From the NCBI GenBank assembly GCA_947625445.1, contig CANQOM010000020.1:1-15184 (forward strand): a DNA stretch of 15,184 nucleotides, read 5' to 3'. The stretch comes from Candidatus Gastranaerophilales bacterium. Lineage in GTDB: Bacteria; Cyanobacteriota; Vampirovibrionia; Gastranaerophilales; Gastranaerophilaceae. The position numbers and the translations under genes were made by a program. How positions within the stretch are numbered: position 1 is the stretch's first letter; each line of letters begins with the position of its first letter. This document shows positions 1 through 7,383 of this stretch, one piece after another. A model generated the notes under the pieces. It saw only the letters and a list, made by a program, of their open reading frames with translations. It made no database searches and was not told the origin of the DNA.

Positions 1-972
1 GACCTGATAATGATAAATAAAGATGGTACAAAGAATAAATCTAAATTGGGTGCAAATGCTATTTTAAGTGTGTCTTTAGCTATTGCAAGAGCTTGCGCTA
101 ATTCTGAAGGTATTTCTTTATTTAAATATTTAGGGGGTATTAATGCTTCAAGTTTACCCATCCCTATGATGAATATATTGAATGGCGGTGTGCATGCAAA
201 TAATAAACTTGATTTTCAGGAATTTATGATACAACCTGTTTCAAGCTGCGATATAAAAGAGAGCATAAAAATGGGGGTTGAAGTTTTTCATTCTTTAAAA
301 AATCTTTTAAATATAAAGGGATATTCAACTGCAGTTGGAGATGAAGGCGGATTTGCTCCTGATTTTAAATCAAATAAAGAAGCGATTGATGCTATTGTAG
401 TTGCGATATCTGATGCAGGATATAATACAAATGAAATAAAAATATGTCTTGATGTTGCCGCTTCACAACTGTATAAAAATAATAAATATATTCTAACAGG
501 TGAAAATAAAGAAATGACAACAAGAGAAATGATTACATATCTTGAAAACCTTACTTTAACTTATCCTATTTCTTCTATAGAAGATGCACTTTCTGAAGAA
601 GATTATTCTGGATGGAAAATAATAACTCAAGAAATTGGTAATTCATGCCAACTAGTCGGAGATGACCTTTTTGTTACTAATTATAAGCTGCTTGAAAAAG
701 GTATTGAAGAAAAAATAGCTAATGCTATTTTAATAAAACCTAATCAAACGGGAACTTTGTCTGAAACTTTGGATACTATTTTACTTGCCCAAAAGCATAA
801 TTATAAAACTATAATCTCTCATCGTTCAGGTGAAACGACAGATACATTTATTTCAGATTTATCAGTTGCGGTAAATGCCGGACAAATTAAAACAGGTTCT
901 GTTTCAAGGGGTGAAAGAATTGAAAAATATAACCAATTGATAAGAATAGATGAAGAACTTACAAGAGAATAA
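1..972 (+). CDS. eno: Enolase, 3' portion (5' end beyond window)
   Basis: Enolase interconverts 2-phosphoglycerate and phosphoenolpyruvate in glycolysis; it is a cytosolic Mg-dependent homodimer. The frame is open to base 1, so the ATG at position 10 is internal and about 100 N-terminal residues lie outside the window, judged against the usual length of about 430. All late family motifs are visible: GANAILSVSLAIARA near the left edge, DFQEFMI, the GDEGGFAP loop with the acid/base glutamate, metal ligands in CLDVAAS, SIEDALSEEDYSGW and VGDDLFVTN, the catalytic lysine in ILIKPNQTGT, the SHRSGETTD segment, and the C-terminal GSVSRGERIEKYNQL. No disruption is seen. The gene ends just before a strong hairpin terminator and faces rplI. 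Identification is very secure. Confidence 0.97.
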   Translation, partial: DLIMINKDGTKNKSKLGANAILSVSLAIARACANSEGISLFKYLGGINASSLPIPMMNILNGGVHANNKLDFQEFMIQPVSSCDIKESIKMGVEVFHSLKNLLNIKGYSTAVGDEGGFAPDFKSNKEAIDAIVVAISDAGYNTNEIKICLDVAASQLYKNNKYILTGENKEMTTREMITYLENLTLTYPISSIEDALSEEDYSGWKIITQEIGNSCQLVGDDLFVTNYKLLEKGIEEKIANAILIKPNQTGTLSETLDTILLAQKHNYKTIISHRSGETTDTFISDLSVAVNAGQIKTGSVSRGERIEKYNQLIRIDEELTRE

Positions 973-976
973 AAAA

Positions 977-1010
977 GAACCTCCTTAAATTAAGGAGGTC
1001 CTTTTTTTTA
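977..1010 (+). terminator. Intrinsic terminator between eno and rplI, probably bidirectional
   Basis: An inverted repeat pairs ACCTCCTT (979-986) with AAGGAGGT (992-999) around a short AT loop, followed by eight T (1002-1009). It starts five bases after the eno stop codon. The A-rich run at 971-976 gives a U-run on the opposite strand too, so the same hairpin could end the converging rplI transcript. Confidence 0.9.
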
Positions 1011-1101
1011 TAATTTATTCTGTGTCGAAACGTTCTCTCGGGTTGTTTAAAATTGCTTCTCTTTTATGGGCGTTTCTTTTGTATTTACTCGGTCAATATA
1101 A

Positions 1102-1611
1102 TTATGCTTCTACAGTTTCAGAATTATTTTCAACCGGTTCTTCAATTTCTTCTTTAAGAACTTCAGATGCATTTACATTAACTCCTAATGTAACTTTAAC
1201 TTTTGAAGTTAATTTAATTTGCATTGTAAAGCTACCTAATTTATTGATTGGAGAATCTAAAGAAATAGATTTTCTGTCAATTTCTATACCTGTTTTAGCT
1301 TTAATTTCTTCAGCAAGTTTTTTTGTAGTAATAGCACCAAATAATTTCCCGCTTTCGCCTGCTTTAGCAGAAAATTCTATATTCCCGAGTTCTTCTATTT
1401 TTTTAGCTACTTCAAGTGCTTCTGCATGAAGTTTTTCTTGTTTTGCTTTAATTCTTGCCAGATTCTTTTCTCTGTTTTCTTTCGCACCTTTTGTTGCTAT
1501 TTCAGCAAAGTTTTGAGGTAATAAGAAATTTCTTGCATAACCGTCTTTTACATTAACTATATCACCTGCTTCGCCGATATTTTGTACGTCTTTTTTTAGG
1601 ATAACTTCCAT
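1102..1611 (-). CDS. rplI: Large ribosomal subunit protein bL9
   Basis: bL9 binds 23S rRNA near the L1 stalk base and limits frameshifting. The 169-residue protein begins with the family signature: MEVILKKDVQNIGEAGDIV, then VKDGYARNFLLPQ, then the long charged connecting helix (about residues 45-72), and a C-terminal domain containing GKLFGAIT. It ends in a Glu-rich tail (from about residue 152, EVLKEEIEEPVE), making it slightly longer than the usual roughly 150 residues. The start at 1611 is fixed by AAGGAG nine bases upstream. It has its own sigma70-like promoter and is not next to rpsF or rpsR, the usual partners. About 90 bases separate its stop from the shared terminator with eno. Confidence 0.97.
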   Translation of the reverse strand: MEVILKKDVQNIGEAGDIVNVKDGYARNFLLPQNFAEIATKGAKENREKNLARIKAKQEKLHAEALEVAKKIEELGNIEFSAKAGESGKLFGAITTKKLAEEIKAKTGIEIDRKSISLDSPINKLGSFTMQIKLTSKVKVTLGVNVNASEVLKEEIEEPVENNSETVEA

Positions 1612-1651
1612 TTTTTATTTCTCCTTAACTAATTTTTATTTCGTAAAATTT

Positions 1652-1680
1652 ATCATAATAAAAACATAAATAATTGTCAC
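1652..1680 (-). promoter_or_regulatory. Sigma70-type promoter for rplI
   Basis: On the minus strand, GTGACA (1675-1680) and TATGAT (1652-1657) are separated by exactly 17 bases, each matching consensus at 5 of 6 positions. The predicted start is about 35 nt upstream of the rplI ATG, and the upstream gene is closed off by a terminator, so an independent promoter is expected here. Confidence 0.65.
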
Positions 1681-1716
1681 GCAATATTAATCAATATTAA
1701 TCCAAATATTGTATCT

Positions 1717-1750
1717 AAAACAAAAGAGGCTTGTTCGTAAGCCTCTTTTG
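1717..1750 (-). terminator. Intrinsic terminator of the DUF1858 gene
   Basis: A perfect 12-bp inverted repeat, CAAAAGAGGCTT (1721-1732) and AAGCCTCTTTTG (1739-1750), with a 6-base loop. On the minus strand it is followed by TTTT. It lies 19 bases past the DUF1858 stop codon and upstream of the rplI promoter. Confidence 0.88.
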
Positions 1751-1768
1751 GAACTAAATTAATTTTAA

Positions 1769-1969
1769 CTATTTTACAATAGCCGCATTTAAATCTTCAA
1801 CCATTTTGTCAGGGTCAATTCCATGAACTTTTGCACCTGCTTCTAAGTTTTCAAATCTTGCAGCGGCACAACCTATACACCCTAAACCATATTTTTGAAA
1901 TACTTCTATTGTTTCAGGATAGTTTTGAACTATTTCAATTAATCCCATATCTTTTGTTATTTTTCCCAT
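1769..1969 (-). CDS. DUF1858 domain protein (redox-disulfide / hybrid-cluster-associated type)
   Basis: A 66-residue protein that is essentially one DUF1858 domain. The visible signature is ITKDMGLIEIVQNYPETIEVFQ, then GLGCIGC (CxxC at about residues 31-34), then the helical E-x-L-x-x-x-A-x-x-H-G-x-D segment. The family is often called hybrid cluster protein-associated redox disulfide domain; the CxxC is thought to be redox active or metal binding, but the partner is usually unknown. No hybrid cluster protein gene lies in this window. The start at 1969 is supported by AAAGGA about seven bases upstream and by a very good promoter. It is a monocistronic unit with its own terminator. The family call is secure; the biochemical role is not. 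Confidence 0.88.
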   Translation of the reverse strand: MGKITKDMGLIEIVQNYPETIEVFQKYGLGCIGCAAARFENLEAGAKVHGIDPDKMVEDLNAAIVK

Positions 1970-1994
1970 TTTCTATTCCTTTCCTTGATTTTTC

Positions 1995-2023
1995 ATTATA
2001 TATCATTAAAAATTATACATCAA
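1995..2023 (-). promoter_or_regulatory. Sigma70-type promoter for the DUF1858 gene
   Basis: Minus-strand TTGATG (2018-2023), a 17-base spacer, then a consensus TATAAT (1995-2000). Predicted transcription starts roughly 20 nt before the ATG. The site sits in the divergent gap shared with the small ORF at 2042. Confidence 0.7.
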
Positions 2024-2041
2024 TAATTAAGAAAGGTATAT

Positions 2042-2215
2042 ATGTTTAAATTTATCATTGAAGTTTTTTGTAAAGACACTATTGTCGGGTTATCTCAATT
2101 TAGTTCTGATGGAAGTTTGCCTGTTTTTAAAAACAAACACAGAAATTTATTTAGAGTGAAAAAAAATAAGTATTCTTTAAATAATTTTACTGATCCGATT
2201 GTTTGTCGTCTTTAA
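2042..2215 (+). CDS. Possible small protein, 57 residues, unknown
   Basis: An uninterrupted frame beginning MFKFIIEVFCKDTIVG and ending NNFTDPIVCRL. AAAGG lies five bases before the ATG, a good ribosome binding site. I recognise no family. It is basic in the middle (KNKHRNLFRVKKNK) and has two cysteines. Its last 29 bases overlap the 3' end of the convergent DUF151 gene. It may be chance: the A+T richness and lack of a convincing promoter argue for caution, whereas the RBS and gene-length frame filling an otherwise empty gap argue for it. Confidence 0.35.
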   Translation: MFKFIIEVFCKDTIVGLSQFSSDGSLPVFKNKHRNLFRVKKNKYSLNNFTDPIVCRL

Positions 2216-2696
2216 GAAGTTTTTCGAAATCTGAAGGTTTTATACTTTGTATAAAATTTCTGAATTCTTCAGATTCTGCTTCGTCTTTTTCACTATTACA
2301 AGAAACACTGCCATCTGCTAGTACTTTTGCAGAAACGAAAATTGGTGCATCTACCCTTATAGCCACAGCAATTGCATCTGATGGTCTTGAATCTATTGAT
2401 ACTTCTTCTCCATTTGCATTTGATAAAAATATTGTTGCAAAGTATGTTTCTTTCTCAACGTCATTTATTTCTATTCTGTCAACTGAATAACCTGTTTTTT
2501 GAATAATATCAATAATAAGGTCATGTGTCATAGGTCTTACAACTTTTATATTCTCAATTTTTCTTATAATGGCACTTGCCTCGGCAGAACCTATCCATAT
2601 AGGTAGTGCTTTTCTGTTTTCTTTGTCATTTAATACTATAATCGGTGAACCGCTTGCCGTATCTATTGCTATTCCCATTACTTTCATTTCAAGCAT
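2187..2696 (-). CDS. DUF151 / bifunctional nuclease (BFN) family protein
   Basis: A 169-residue protein of the BFN/DUF151 family. Visible family features are the opening MKVMGIAIDTASGSPIIVL, the core LPIWIGSAEASAI, the RPMTHDLI segment, and SRPSDAIAVAIRVDAPIFV near residues 103-121. The family is widespread in bacteria and plants; some members have been reported to act as nucleases, but the active site is not well defined and this one may have another role. It ends in an acidic low-complexity tail. The ATG at 2696 follows AAGGA with about nine bases spacing (ATG at 2687, codon 4, is an alternative start). It is the last gene of adk-map-DUF151, 14 bases after map. No strong GC-rich terminator follows; only an AT-rich palindrome at 2122-2135. 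Confidence 0.92.
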   Translation of the reverse strand: MLEMKVMGIAIDTASGSPIIVLNDKENRKALPIWIGSAEASAIIRKIENIKVVRPMTHDLIIDIIQKTGYSVDRIEINDVEKETYFATIFLSNANGEEVSIDSRPSDAIAVAIRVDAPIFVSAKVLADGSVSCNSEKDEAESEEFRNFIQSIKPSDFEKLLKDDKQSDQ

Positions 2697-2710
2697 AATT
2701 TTTTCCTTTT

Positions 2711-3463
2711 TTATAATAATTTAGTTAATATTTCAGGACCGTCATCTGTAACATGTACAGTATGTTCAAAATGAGCGGAAGCTTTTTTATCTTTTGTTAC
2801 AACAGTCCATTCATCTTCAAGAACTTCAACATCATCACATCCTAAGTTTAACATTGGTTCTATAGCAATGACCATACCTTTGTTAAGAATTAAAGGATTA
2901 TTTGTTCTATAGTTAAATACAAAAGGGTCTTCATGCATTTCTCTGCCTACACCATGCCCCCCGTATTGTCTTACAATGCCCAGATTATATTTTTTTGCAA
3001 CATCTTCAATAGCACCGGCAACATTTTCAAGTTTTTCATTTGTTTTCATATATTCAAGCCCTGCGAATAATGATTCTTCTGTTGCCTTTAGAAGCATTTT
3101 CTTTTCTTCTGATATTTCACCTACAGGGTATGTCCAGGCACTGTCACCCACAAAACCTTTGTATGTAGCGCCTACATCTATACTTATAACATCTCCTGCT
3201 TTTAATATTACGTTGTTTGAAGGTATTCCGTGAACAACTTGTTCATTTACAGAGGTACATATACTTGCAGGAAAACCGTGGTAACCCAAAAAAGTCGGAT
3301 CTGCTTTATTCGATTTTATTACTTTATATGCAATTTCATCAAGCTCTTTTGTCGTAATGCCTTCTTTTACTGCTTCTTTCATTGCTGAATGTACAAGTGC
3401 AACTATATTGCCTGCTTGCTTCATTATATTTACTTCAAATTTTGATTTTCTATGAATTGACAT
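2711..3463 (-). CDS. map: Type I methionine aminopeptidase
   Basis: Removes the initiator methionine from nascent proteins with small second residues; an essential cytosolic dinuclear metalloenzyme. The 250-residue length is typical for the short bacterial type I form, with no N-terminal SH3-binding or zinc extension. All metal ligands are visible: Asp96 (SIDVG), Asp107 (VGDSAW), His170 (GGHGVG), Glu202 (IEPM) and Glu233 (HFEHT), and the substrate histidine His79 (VVHGIP). The start at 3463 overlaps the end of adk by 14 bases, indicating translational coupling; the adk-map order is the common one in bacterial ribosomal-protein operons, here without secY or infA visible. Identification is secure. 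Confidence 0.97.
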   Translation of the reverse strand: MSIHRKSKFEVNIMKQAGNIVALVHSAMKEAVKEGITTKELDEIAYKVIKSNKADPTFLGYHGFPASICTSVNEQVVHGIPSNNVILKAGDVISIDVGATYKGFVGDSAWTYPVGEISEEKKMLLKATEESLFAGLEYMKTNEKLENVAGAIEDVAKKYNLGIVRQYGGHGVGREMHEDPFVFNYRTNNPLILNKGMVIAIEPMLNLGCDDVEVLEDEWTVVTKDKKASAHFEHTVHVTDDGPEILTKLL

Positions 3464-4121
3464 ATTCCTTAACTGCTCCTTTTAAATTTTCATATATTTT
3501 TTCTATAGGAAGGCTTGCATCTAATTTTATTAACCAATTTCTTTTGCTATATAAATCAATTAAAGGTGCAGTTTCTCTGAAATAAGTTTCAAATCTTTTT
3601 ACGGCTACTTCTTCTGTATCATCATCTCTTTTTATTAAATCTCCACCGCATTTCGGACACTTCGTATTATCTGAAATATTCATTGTCTTCAAATTGTATA
3701 TTGAACCGCACTTAGCACAAGAACGTCTGTTGACAAGTCTTTCAACAAGTTTATCCTGTTCTATTTGAAAATAAAATACTTTTGGAGTAGTTTGAGTATT
3801 TTTATCTACTTCTTTTAATATATCATCTAGTGCATAGGCTTGTTCTAAACTTCTGGGATAACCGTCAAGTATGAAACCGTTTTGGCAGTCGTCTTTTAAA
3901 AGCCTGTTTTTTATTATTTCAGATACTACTTGAATTGGAACGAGTTGTCCCTTTGACATGTATGTGTCTGCCAGTTTTCCTTCTTTTGAGCCTGAGGCTA
4001 CCGCTTCTCTTAATAAAGAGCCTGTATCAATATGAGGAAGATTATATTCCTCTGACAACATTTTTGTTTGAGTTCCTTTTCCGCTTCCCGGCGGGCCTAT
4101 AAATATGTATTCCTGTTTCAT
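3450..4121 (-). CDS. adk: Adenylate kinase, zinc-LID type
   Basis: Catalyses ATP + AMP to 2 ADP in the cytosol. The 223-residue sequence starts with the P-loop GPPGSGKGT (9-17), has the AMP-binding region with HIDTGSLLRE (30-39), and DGYPR at 86-90. The LID domain carries a four-cysteine zinc site, CAKC (135-138) and CPKC (155-158), as in the Bacillus-type enzymes. The C-terminal R-x-x-x-Y pattern (KRFETYFRETAPLIDLY) is also present. The start at 4121 has AAGG about eight bases upstream. It leads the adk-map-DUF151 operon, driven by an extended -10 promoter shared divergently with leuB. Confidence 0.97.
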   Translation of the reverse strand: MKQEYIFIGPPGSGKGTQTKMLSEEYNLPHIDTGSLLREAVASGSKEGKLADTYMSKGQLVPIQVVSEIIKNRLLKDDCQNGFILDGYPRSLEQAYALDDILKEVDKNTQTTPKVFYFQIEQDKLVERLVNRRSCAKCGSIYNLKTMNISDNTKCPKCGGDLIKRDDDTEEVAVKRFETYFRETAPLIDLYSKRNWLIKLDASLPIEKIYENLKGAVKEYVNS

Positions 4122-4163
4122 TTTCTTGCCTTACTTTTTTTCTTTGATGTTATGGATATGCTA

Positions 4164-4172
4164 ATTATAACA
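4164..4172 (-). promoter_or_regulatory. Extended -10 promoter for the adk-map-DUF151 operon
   Basis: Minus-strand TGTTATAAT (4164-4172) is a TG-n-TATAAT extended -10 element with a perfect hexamer. No good -35 is seen at the expected spacing (TTATTC at 17 bases). The predicted start is about 36 nt before the adk ATG, in the 155-base divergent gap with leuB. Confidence 0.55.
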
Positions 4173-4247
4173 CGTCAATTTTTTTTGAATAATCGAAAAC
4201 AGATTATTTTTTTCAACTTTTTCGGTTAATCTCTTTTTATTTATCCG

Positions 4248-4270
4248 TGATATAATTTCTAAAAAAGGAG
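4248..4270 (+). promoter_or_regulatory. Extended -10 promoter and ribosome binding site of leuB
   Basis: TGATATAAT (4248-4256) is a perfect extended -10. AAAAGGAG (4263-4270) lies six bases before the leuB ATG at 4277. The leader is therefore only about 14 nt, which leaves no room for a leucine attenuator or T-box. Confidence 0.6.
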
Positions 4271-4276
4271 ATATAT

Positions 4277-5359
4277 ATGACCTCTTATAATATAGCATTA
4301 CTGGCAGGAGATGGTACCGGCAAAGAAGTTACTGATGAAGCAGTTAAAGTTCTAAAGGCAATATCAAAAAAATATAGTATTAATTTTGAATTTGAACCTT
4401 CTTTAATAGGAGGTTGTGCTTATGATGCTTATAAAACACCCTTACCTGATGTTACACTTGATATCGCAAAAAAATCTGATGCCGTTTTGTTAGGAGCAGT
4501 AGGAGATTGGAAATATGATTCACTTCCGCCTGATGTTCGTCCTGAAAGGGCTTTGTTGGGTATTAGAAAGGAGTTAAATCTTTTTGCTAATTTAAGACCT
4601 GCTATTGTATATCCTGAATTAACTCAACTTTCTCCTTTAAAAGAAGAATTTGTTTCAGGTACTGATATTATGATTGTTCGAGAACTTACTGGTGATGTGT
4701 ATTTTGGGACCCCAAAAGGCATTGAAATCAGAAATGGAGAAAAATTCGGGTTTAACAACATGTGCTATTATGAAAGTGAAATTAGAAGAATTGCACATTG
4801 TGCTTTTAAAGTTGCCTCTCAAAGAAATAAAAAACTTTGTTCTGTTGATAAGGCTAATGTCCTTGATGTATCAAGATTATTTAGAGAAATTGTTCAGGAT
4901 GTTGCTAAAGAATATAAGAATATTGAACTTTCATTCATGTATGTTGACAATGCTGCAATGCAGTTAATAAGAAATCCGAAACAATTTGACGTTATATTAA
5001 CCGGAAATATATTTGGAGATATTCTATCTGATGAAGCTTCAATGTTGTCAGGTTCTTTGGGATTATTACCCAGTGCTTCTTTGTCAGATTCGAAAAATGC
5101 TATGTATGAACCGATTCATGGCAGTGCTCCTGATTTAAAAGGATTAAATATTGTAAACCCCATTGCAACTATTTTATCTGCTGCTATGATGCTTAAATAT
5201 TCTTTTCATATGGATTCTGCATACGATGATATTGTTAATGCGGTTAGAAAAGCTTTAAAAGATGGATACAGAACTAAAGATATTCAGCAAACAGGCATGG
5301 TTACAGTCGGTACTGATAAAATGGGTAATGTTATAGTTGATAACATTTTGAGACAGTAA
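4277..5359 (+). CDS. leuB: 3-Isopropylmalate dehydrogenase
   Basis: NAD-dependent oxidation and decarboxylation of 3-isopropylmalate in leucine biosynthesis. The 360-residue length is typical. Visible motifs: N-terminal [11 protein letters not shown], substrate arginines in [21 protein letters not shown] (about 88-108), [10 protein letters not shown] (135-144), DKANVLD (191-197), the YVDNAAMQL segment, the metal-binding [20 protein letters not shown] (243-262), and [10 protein letters not shown] (277-286). LeuB-specific rather than isocitrate-dehydrogenase-specific features fit the [13 protein letters not shown] pattern. It stands alone here, without leuA, leuC or leuD, so the rest of the leucine pathway must be elsewhere. 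No intrinsic terminator directly follows; a candidate small RNA lies downstream. Confidence 0.95.
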   Translation: MTSYNIALLAGDGTGKEVTDEAVKVLKAISKKYSINFEFEPSLIGGCAYDAYKTPLPDVTLDIAKKSDAVLLGAVGDWKYDSLPPDVRPERALLGIRKELNLFANLRPAIVYPELTQLSPLKEEFVSGTDIMIVRELTGDVYFGTPKGIEIRNGEKFGFNNMCYYESEIRRIAHCAFKVASQRNKKLCSVDKANVLDVSRLFREIVQDVAKEYKNIELSFMYVDNAAMQLIRNPKQFDVILTGNIFGDILSDEASMLSGSLGLLPSASLSDSKNAMYEPIHGSAPDLKGLNIVNPIATILSAAMMLKYSFHMDSAYDDIVNAVRKALKDGYRTKDIQQTGMVTVGTDKMGNVIVDNILRQ

Positions 5360-5422
5360 ATAACTCTTTGGCATTAGATTCTCAGTATTACATGCCTGTA
5401 CAAAAGTTTATACTCTAAGGGG

Positions 5423-5451
5423 GTGATAAGCTTTCGTAATTCTGCTATATT
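5423..5451 (+). promoter_or_regulatory. Candidate promoter for the small RNA at 5457
   Basis: GTGATA (5423-5428), a 17-base spacer, and TATATT (5446-5451) preceded by TG one base away (5443-5444... TGC-TATATT), an extended -10 arrangement. The expected start, about seven bases downstream, coincides with the first base of the 14-bp stem at 5457-5458. Confidence 0.5.
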
Positions 5452-5456
5452 TAATA

Positions 5457-5551
5457 TGTAGATTGAAACAAACGAACACTGTCTTTCGGGGTTGCGAAAA
5501 GGTATTATTTTAAATAGTTCGGTAAAAATGTGTTTCAGTCTACACTTTTTT
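5457..5551 (+). ncRNA. Candidate small structured RNA of about 95 nt
   Basis: No protein frame of useful length fits here, but the bases pair extensively. TGTAGATTGAAACA (5457-5470) pairs with TGTTTCAGTCTACA (5531-5544) over 14 bp with one G-U wobble. Inside it CGAAC pairs with GTTCG (ending 5521), and within that CTTTCG pairs with CGAAAG across a GGGTTG loop (one bulged A). A six-T run (5546-5551) follows the closing stem, as at a transcript end. A promoter is correctly placed upstream. I do not recognise it as 6S, SRP RNA, tmRNA, a tRNA or a riboswitch. Function is unknown; alternatively it could be an elaborate 3' structure of the leuB message. Confidence 0.45.
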
Positions 5552-5557
5552 GTGTGT

Positions 5558-7264
5558 TTATAATACTCTTTTTTCTCTTGTTTTATCTGTTATTCTTACA
5601 TCGTAATCAATTTCTTCAAGATATTCTCTAAACATATTATCGTAGGTTTGATTAAGAGAAACAAATTTATTTCTTATCTTTTGTGGCCATTCAATATCAT
5701 TTTTTATTAAATATTTATCCGCCAAGACAATTTTATATTCTTTATCGTCTTCAATTGGTTCAAATTCTTTAGTTATTTGATTTCTTACTTTAATAGCATC
5801 TTTATATTGTTTATCTGATTGTCCTTTTGCTATATCCGATATTAATGTTCTGTCAATTTGAATGTCAGACCAATGAATAATGGTATTTCGAGTGGGGGCT
5901 TTAAGATTTCCCAAAATATTTTCAGTAATTAATCCGGTTAATTCTTTACCTGTAACGTTACCGATTTGAAGGTTAGATAAATCTTCACTTACCCCGTCAA
6001 AGATTTTCATAAGATCAAGGTTATTAGATTTATCTTTTATTCCGCCTCTGATTATAGAAGATTGCAGCCCGACAGAAAATACTTCGGGTTCTACATCTCT
6101 AATACTTCTTTTTATTGCGCTTGTTAAATAATTTGCAAGATAACTGTTTGAATACCTTATTTCATCTCCATAATCTAATTCTGTTAGTATTTTTTTTGTA
6201 TCTTTTAATTTAACTATGGGTTTCATATCTTCTGAAAAACTGTCATTTAAAAATAATTGCATAGGGTGTGATTCTATTCCGTCCAATAATGTTAATCCGG
6301 AAAAGAATGAATTCATATCAACATCTTCTAAATCACCGTTGTCATTAAAATGTAAATTTAAAGATTTAATAAGTTCATTATCTTTTCCCAGAGAATTTAT
6401 ATTTGTTTTGCCCTTAATTGATGTTAAATATTTATGGTCATGTCCGTTTAAAATAACATCAATTTCAGGAACATTATCTCTTACAATTTTAGATAAAACA
6501 TTTCCCATATGAGAGGATAGAACAACTGCCCCTTTTGGATTTTCTTTCTTAAACTTTTCAACTTCTTTTTTAACTGAATTTATTGTACCCATTATTTTTT
6601 CTTCGGATAAATCGGCATCTTTAACATTACCGTTATCAAAGAAACTCATATCCTTTAATAATCCCGGATTATAAAATTCCATAGTCGGAATTGTTATTCC
6701 CAAAAATAAAACTTTATGTTTTAAGTTGGGATTTTTATCATCTTCAACTTCATAAACTACTGATTTACAACATTTAGAATTGTCTTTTTCAAGTAAATTT
6801 TTTATTCCGGGAGAATTTTCAATATTAACATTGGTAATTAAAGTTTTCATAGGAGCAGATTGGATGACTTTATAAATAAATTTATCTCCGCCGTCTAAAT
6901 CGTGGTTTCCCATAGTGAAAATCGTTTCAAAATTTTTACCGCCAGATAATTTTTTAATATGCTTAATTGTTCTTTTTAAAAACCCAAGTTGAATATCGCC
7001 GTTGGTCATATTCTTCTTTGTTATAAAACCTCGTTTTGAAGGATTTATGAACCAATCTCCCGCTATTGCAAAGATATTCAATGTACTTTTTTCTTCTGCT
7101 TTTGGGAATATTGCATTTTTATTTGCTTCTACAGTCCTAACAAACTTTGGTAATGAATGCACATTGCCATGATTGTCAGATGTTGCAAGTATATTAACAT
7201 TTGCTGACTTAAACCCTATACGGGTATTATTTTGAACTGCAGAATTTATTTTCATAATAAACAC
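5558..7264 (-). CDS. Metallophosphoesterase, 5'-nucleotidase (UshA-like) family, no signal peptide
   Basis: Likely hydrolyses nucleotides or related phosphate esters with a two-metal centre. The 568-residue protein has the calcineurin-like fold motifs in order: D-x-H at 30-32 (SDNHGN), GD at 69-70, GNHD at 119-122, SSH at 250-252 and GHDH at 274-277. Residues about 370-550 resemble the 5'-nucleotidase C-terminal substrate-binding domain (IIRGGIK, IGNVTGKELTGLITENI). Such enzymes are usually exported, yet the N-terminus (MKINSAVQNNTRIGFKS) has no hydrophobic segment; it instead carries a short FKS element like the FKG of the protein at 8228. The start is uncertain: GTG at 7264 or ATG at 7255; neither has a good RBS. 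It is monocistronic, isolated upstream by a terminator. Substrate and location are not known. Confidence 0.85.
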   Translation of the reverse strand: MFIMKINSAVQNNTRIGFKSANVNILATSDNHGNVHSLPKFVRTVEANKNAIFPKAEEKSTLNIFAIAGDWFINPSKRGFITKKNMTNGDIQLGFLKRTIKHIKKLSGGKNFETIFTMGNHDLDGGDKFIYKVIQSAPMKTLITNVNIENSPGIKNLLEKDNSKCCKSVVYEVEDDKNPNLKHKVLFLGITIPTMEFYNPGLLKDMSFFDNGNVKDADLSEEKIMGTINSVKKEVEKFKKENPKGAVVLSSHMGNVLSKIVRDNVPEIDVILNGHDHKYLTSIKGKTNINSLGKDNELIKSLNLHFNDNGDLEDVDMNSFFSGLTLLDGIESHPMQLFLNDSFSEDMKPIVKLKDTKKILTELDYGDEIRYSNSYLANYLTSAIKRSIRDVEPEVFSVGLQSSIIRGGIKDKSNNLDLMKIFDGVSEDLSNLQIGNVTGKELTGLITENILGNLKAPTRNTIIHWSDIQIDRTLISDIAKGQSDKQYKDAIKVRNQITKEFEPIEDDKEYKIVLADKYLIKNDIEWPQKIRNKFVSLNQTYDNMFREYLEEIDYDVRITDKTREKRVL

Positions 7265-7272
7265 ACTCGTTT

Positions 7273-7278
7273 ATTATA
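7273..7278 (-). promoter_or_regulatory. -10 element for the metallophosphoesterase gene
   Basis: A consensus TATAAT on the minus strand, 8 bases before the GTG at 7264 and 17 before the ATG at 7255. No good -35 is visible. The leader would be absent or very short, consistent with the missing ribosome binding site. Confidence 0.45.
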
Positions 7279-7331
7279 ACTCTAAACATTTATATTTTTG
7301 TTATTTATGTAAAAAATATTTACATTTAACA

Positions 7332-7358
7332 CAAAAAGCTCCTAAAAAAGGAGCTTTT
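7332..7358 (-). terminator. Intrinsic terminator of the 7384-8228 operon
   Basis: AAAAGCTCCT (7334-7343) and AGGAGCTTTT (7349-7358) form a 10-bp stem with an A-rich loop; on the minus strand the hairpin runs into TTTTT. It lies 25 bases after the stop of the helical-repeat gene and separates it from the metallophosphoesterase gene. Confidence 0.87.
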
Positions 7359-7383
7359 ATATATGATATTCCCTTCTTAATAT

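Noticed and set aside
1019..1101. On the minus strand after rplI a 25-codon basic frame (ending NNPRERFDTE) could be a tiny gene or a frameshifted bL9 tail.
   Set aside because: It has no start codon or RBS, is preceded by an in-frame stop, and bL9 already ends in a natural acidic tail.
1022..1429. A 135-codon frame on the plus strand, antisense to rplI.
   Set aside because: It overlaps the well-identified rplI, has no RBS and no recognisable protein signature; a shadow frame.
2122..2135. The perfect palindrome TGTTTTTAAAAACA as an operator or terminator.
   Set aside because: It is pure AT apart from its ends, lies inside a possible coding frame, and such palindromes are expected by chance in this composition.
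5360..5422. GGCAT...ATGCC hairpin just after leuB as a terminator or attenuator.
   Set aside because: Only five base pairs with a long loop and no T-run.
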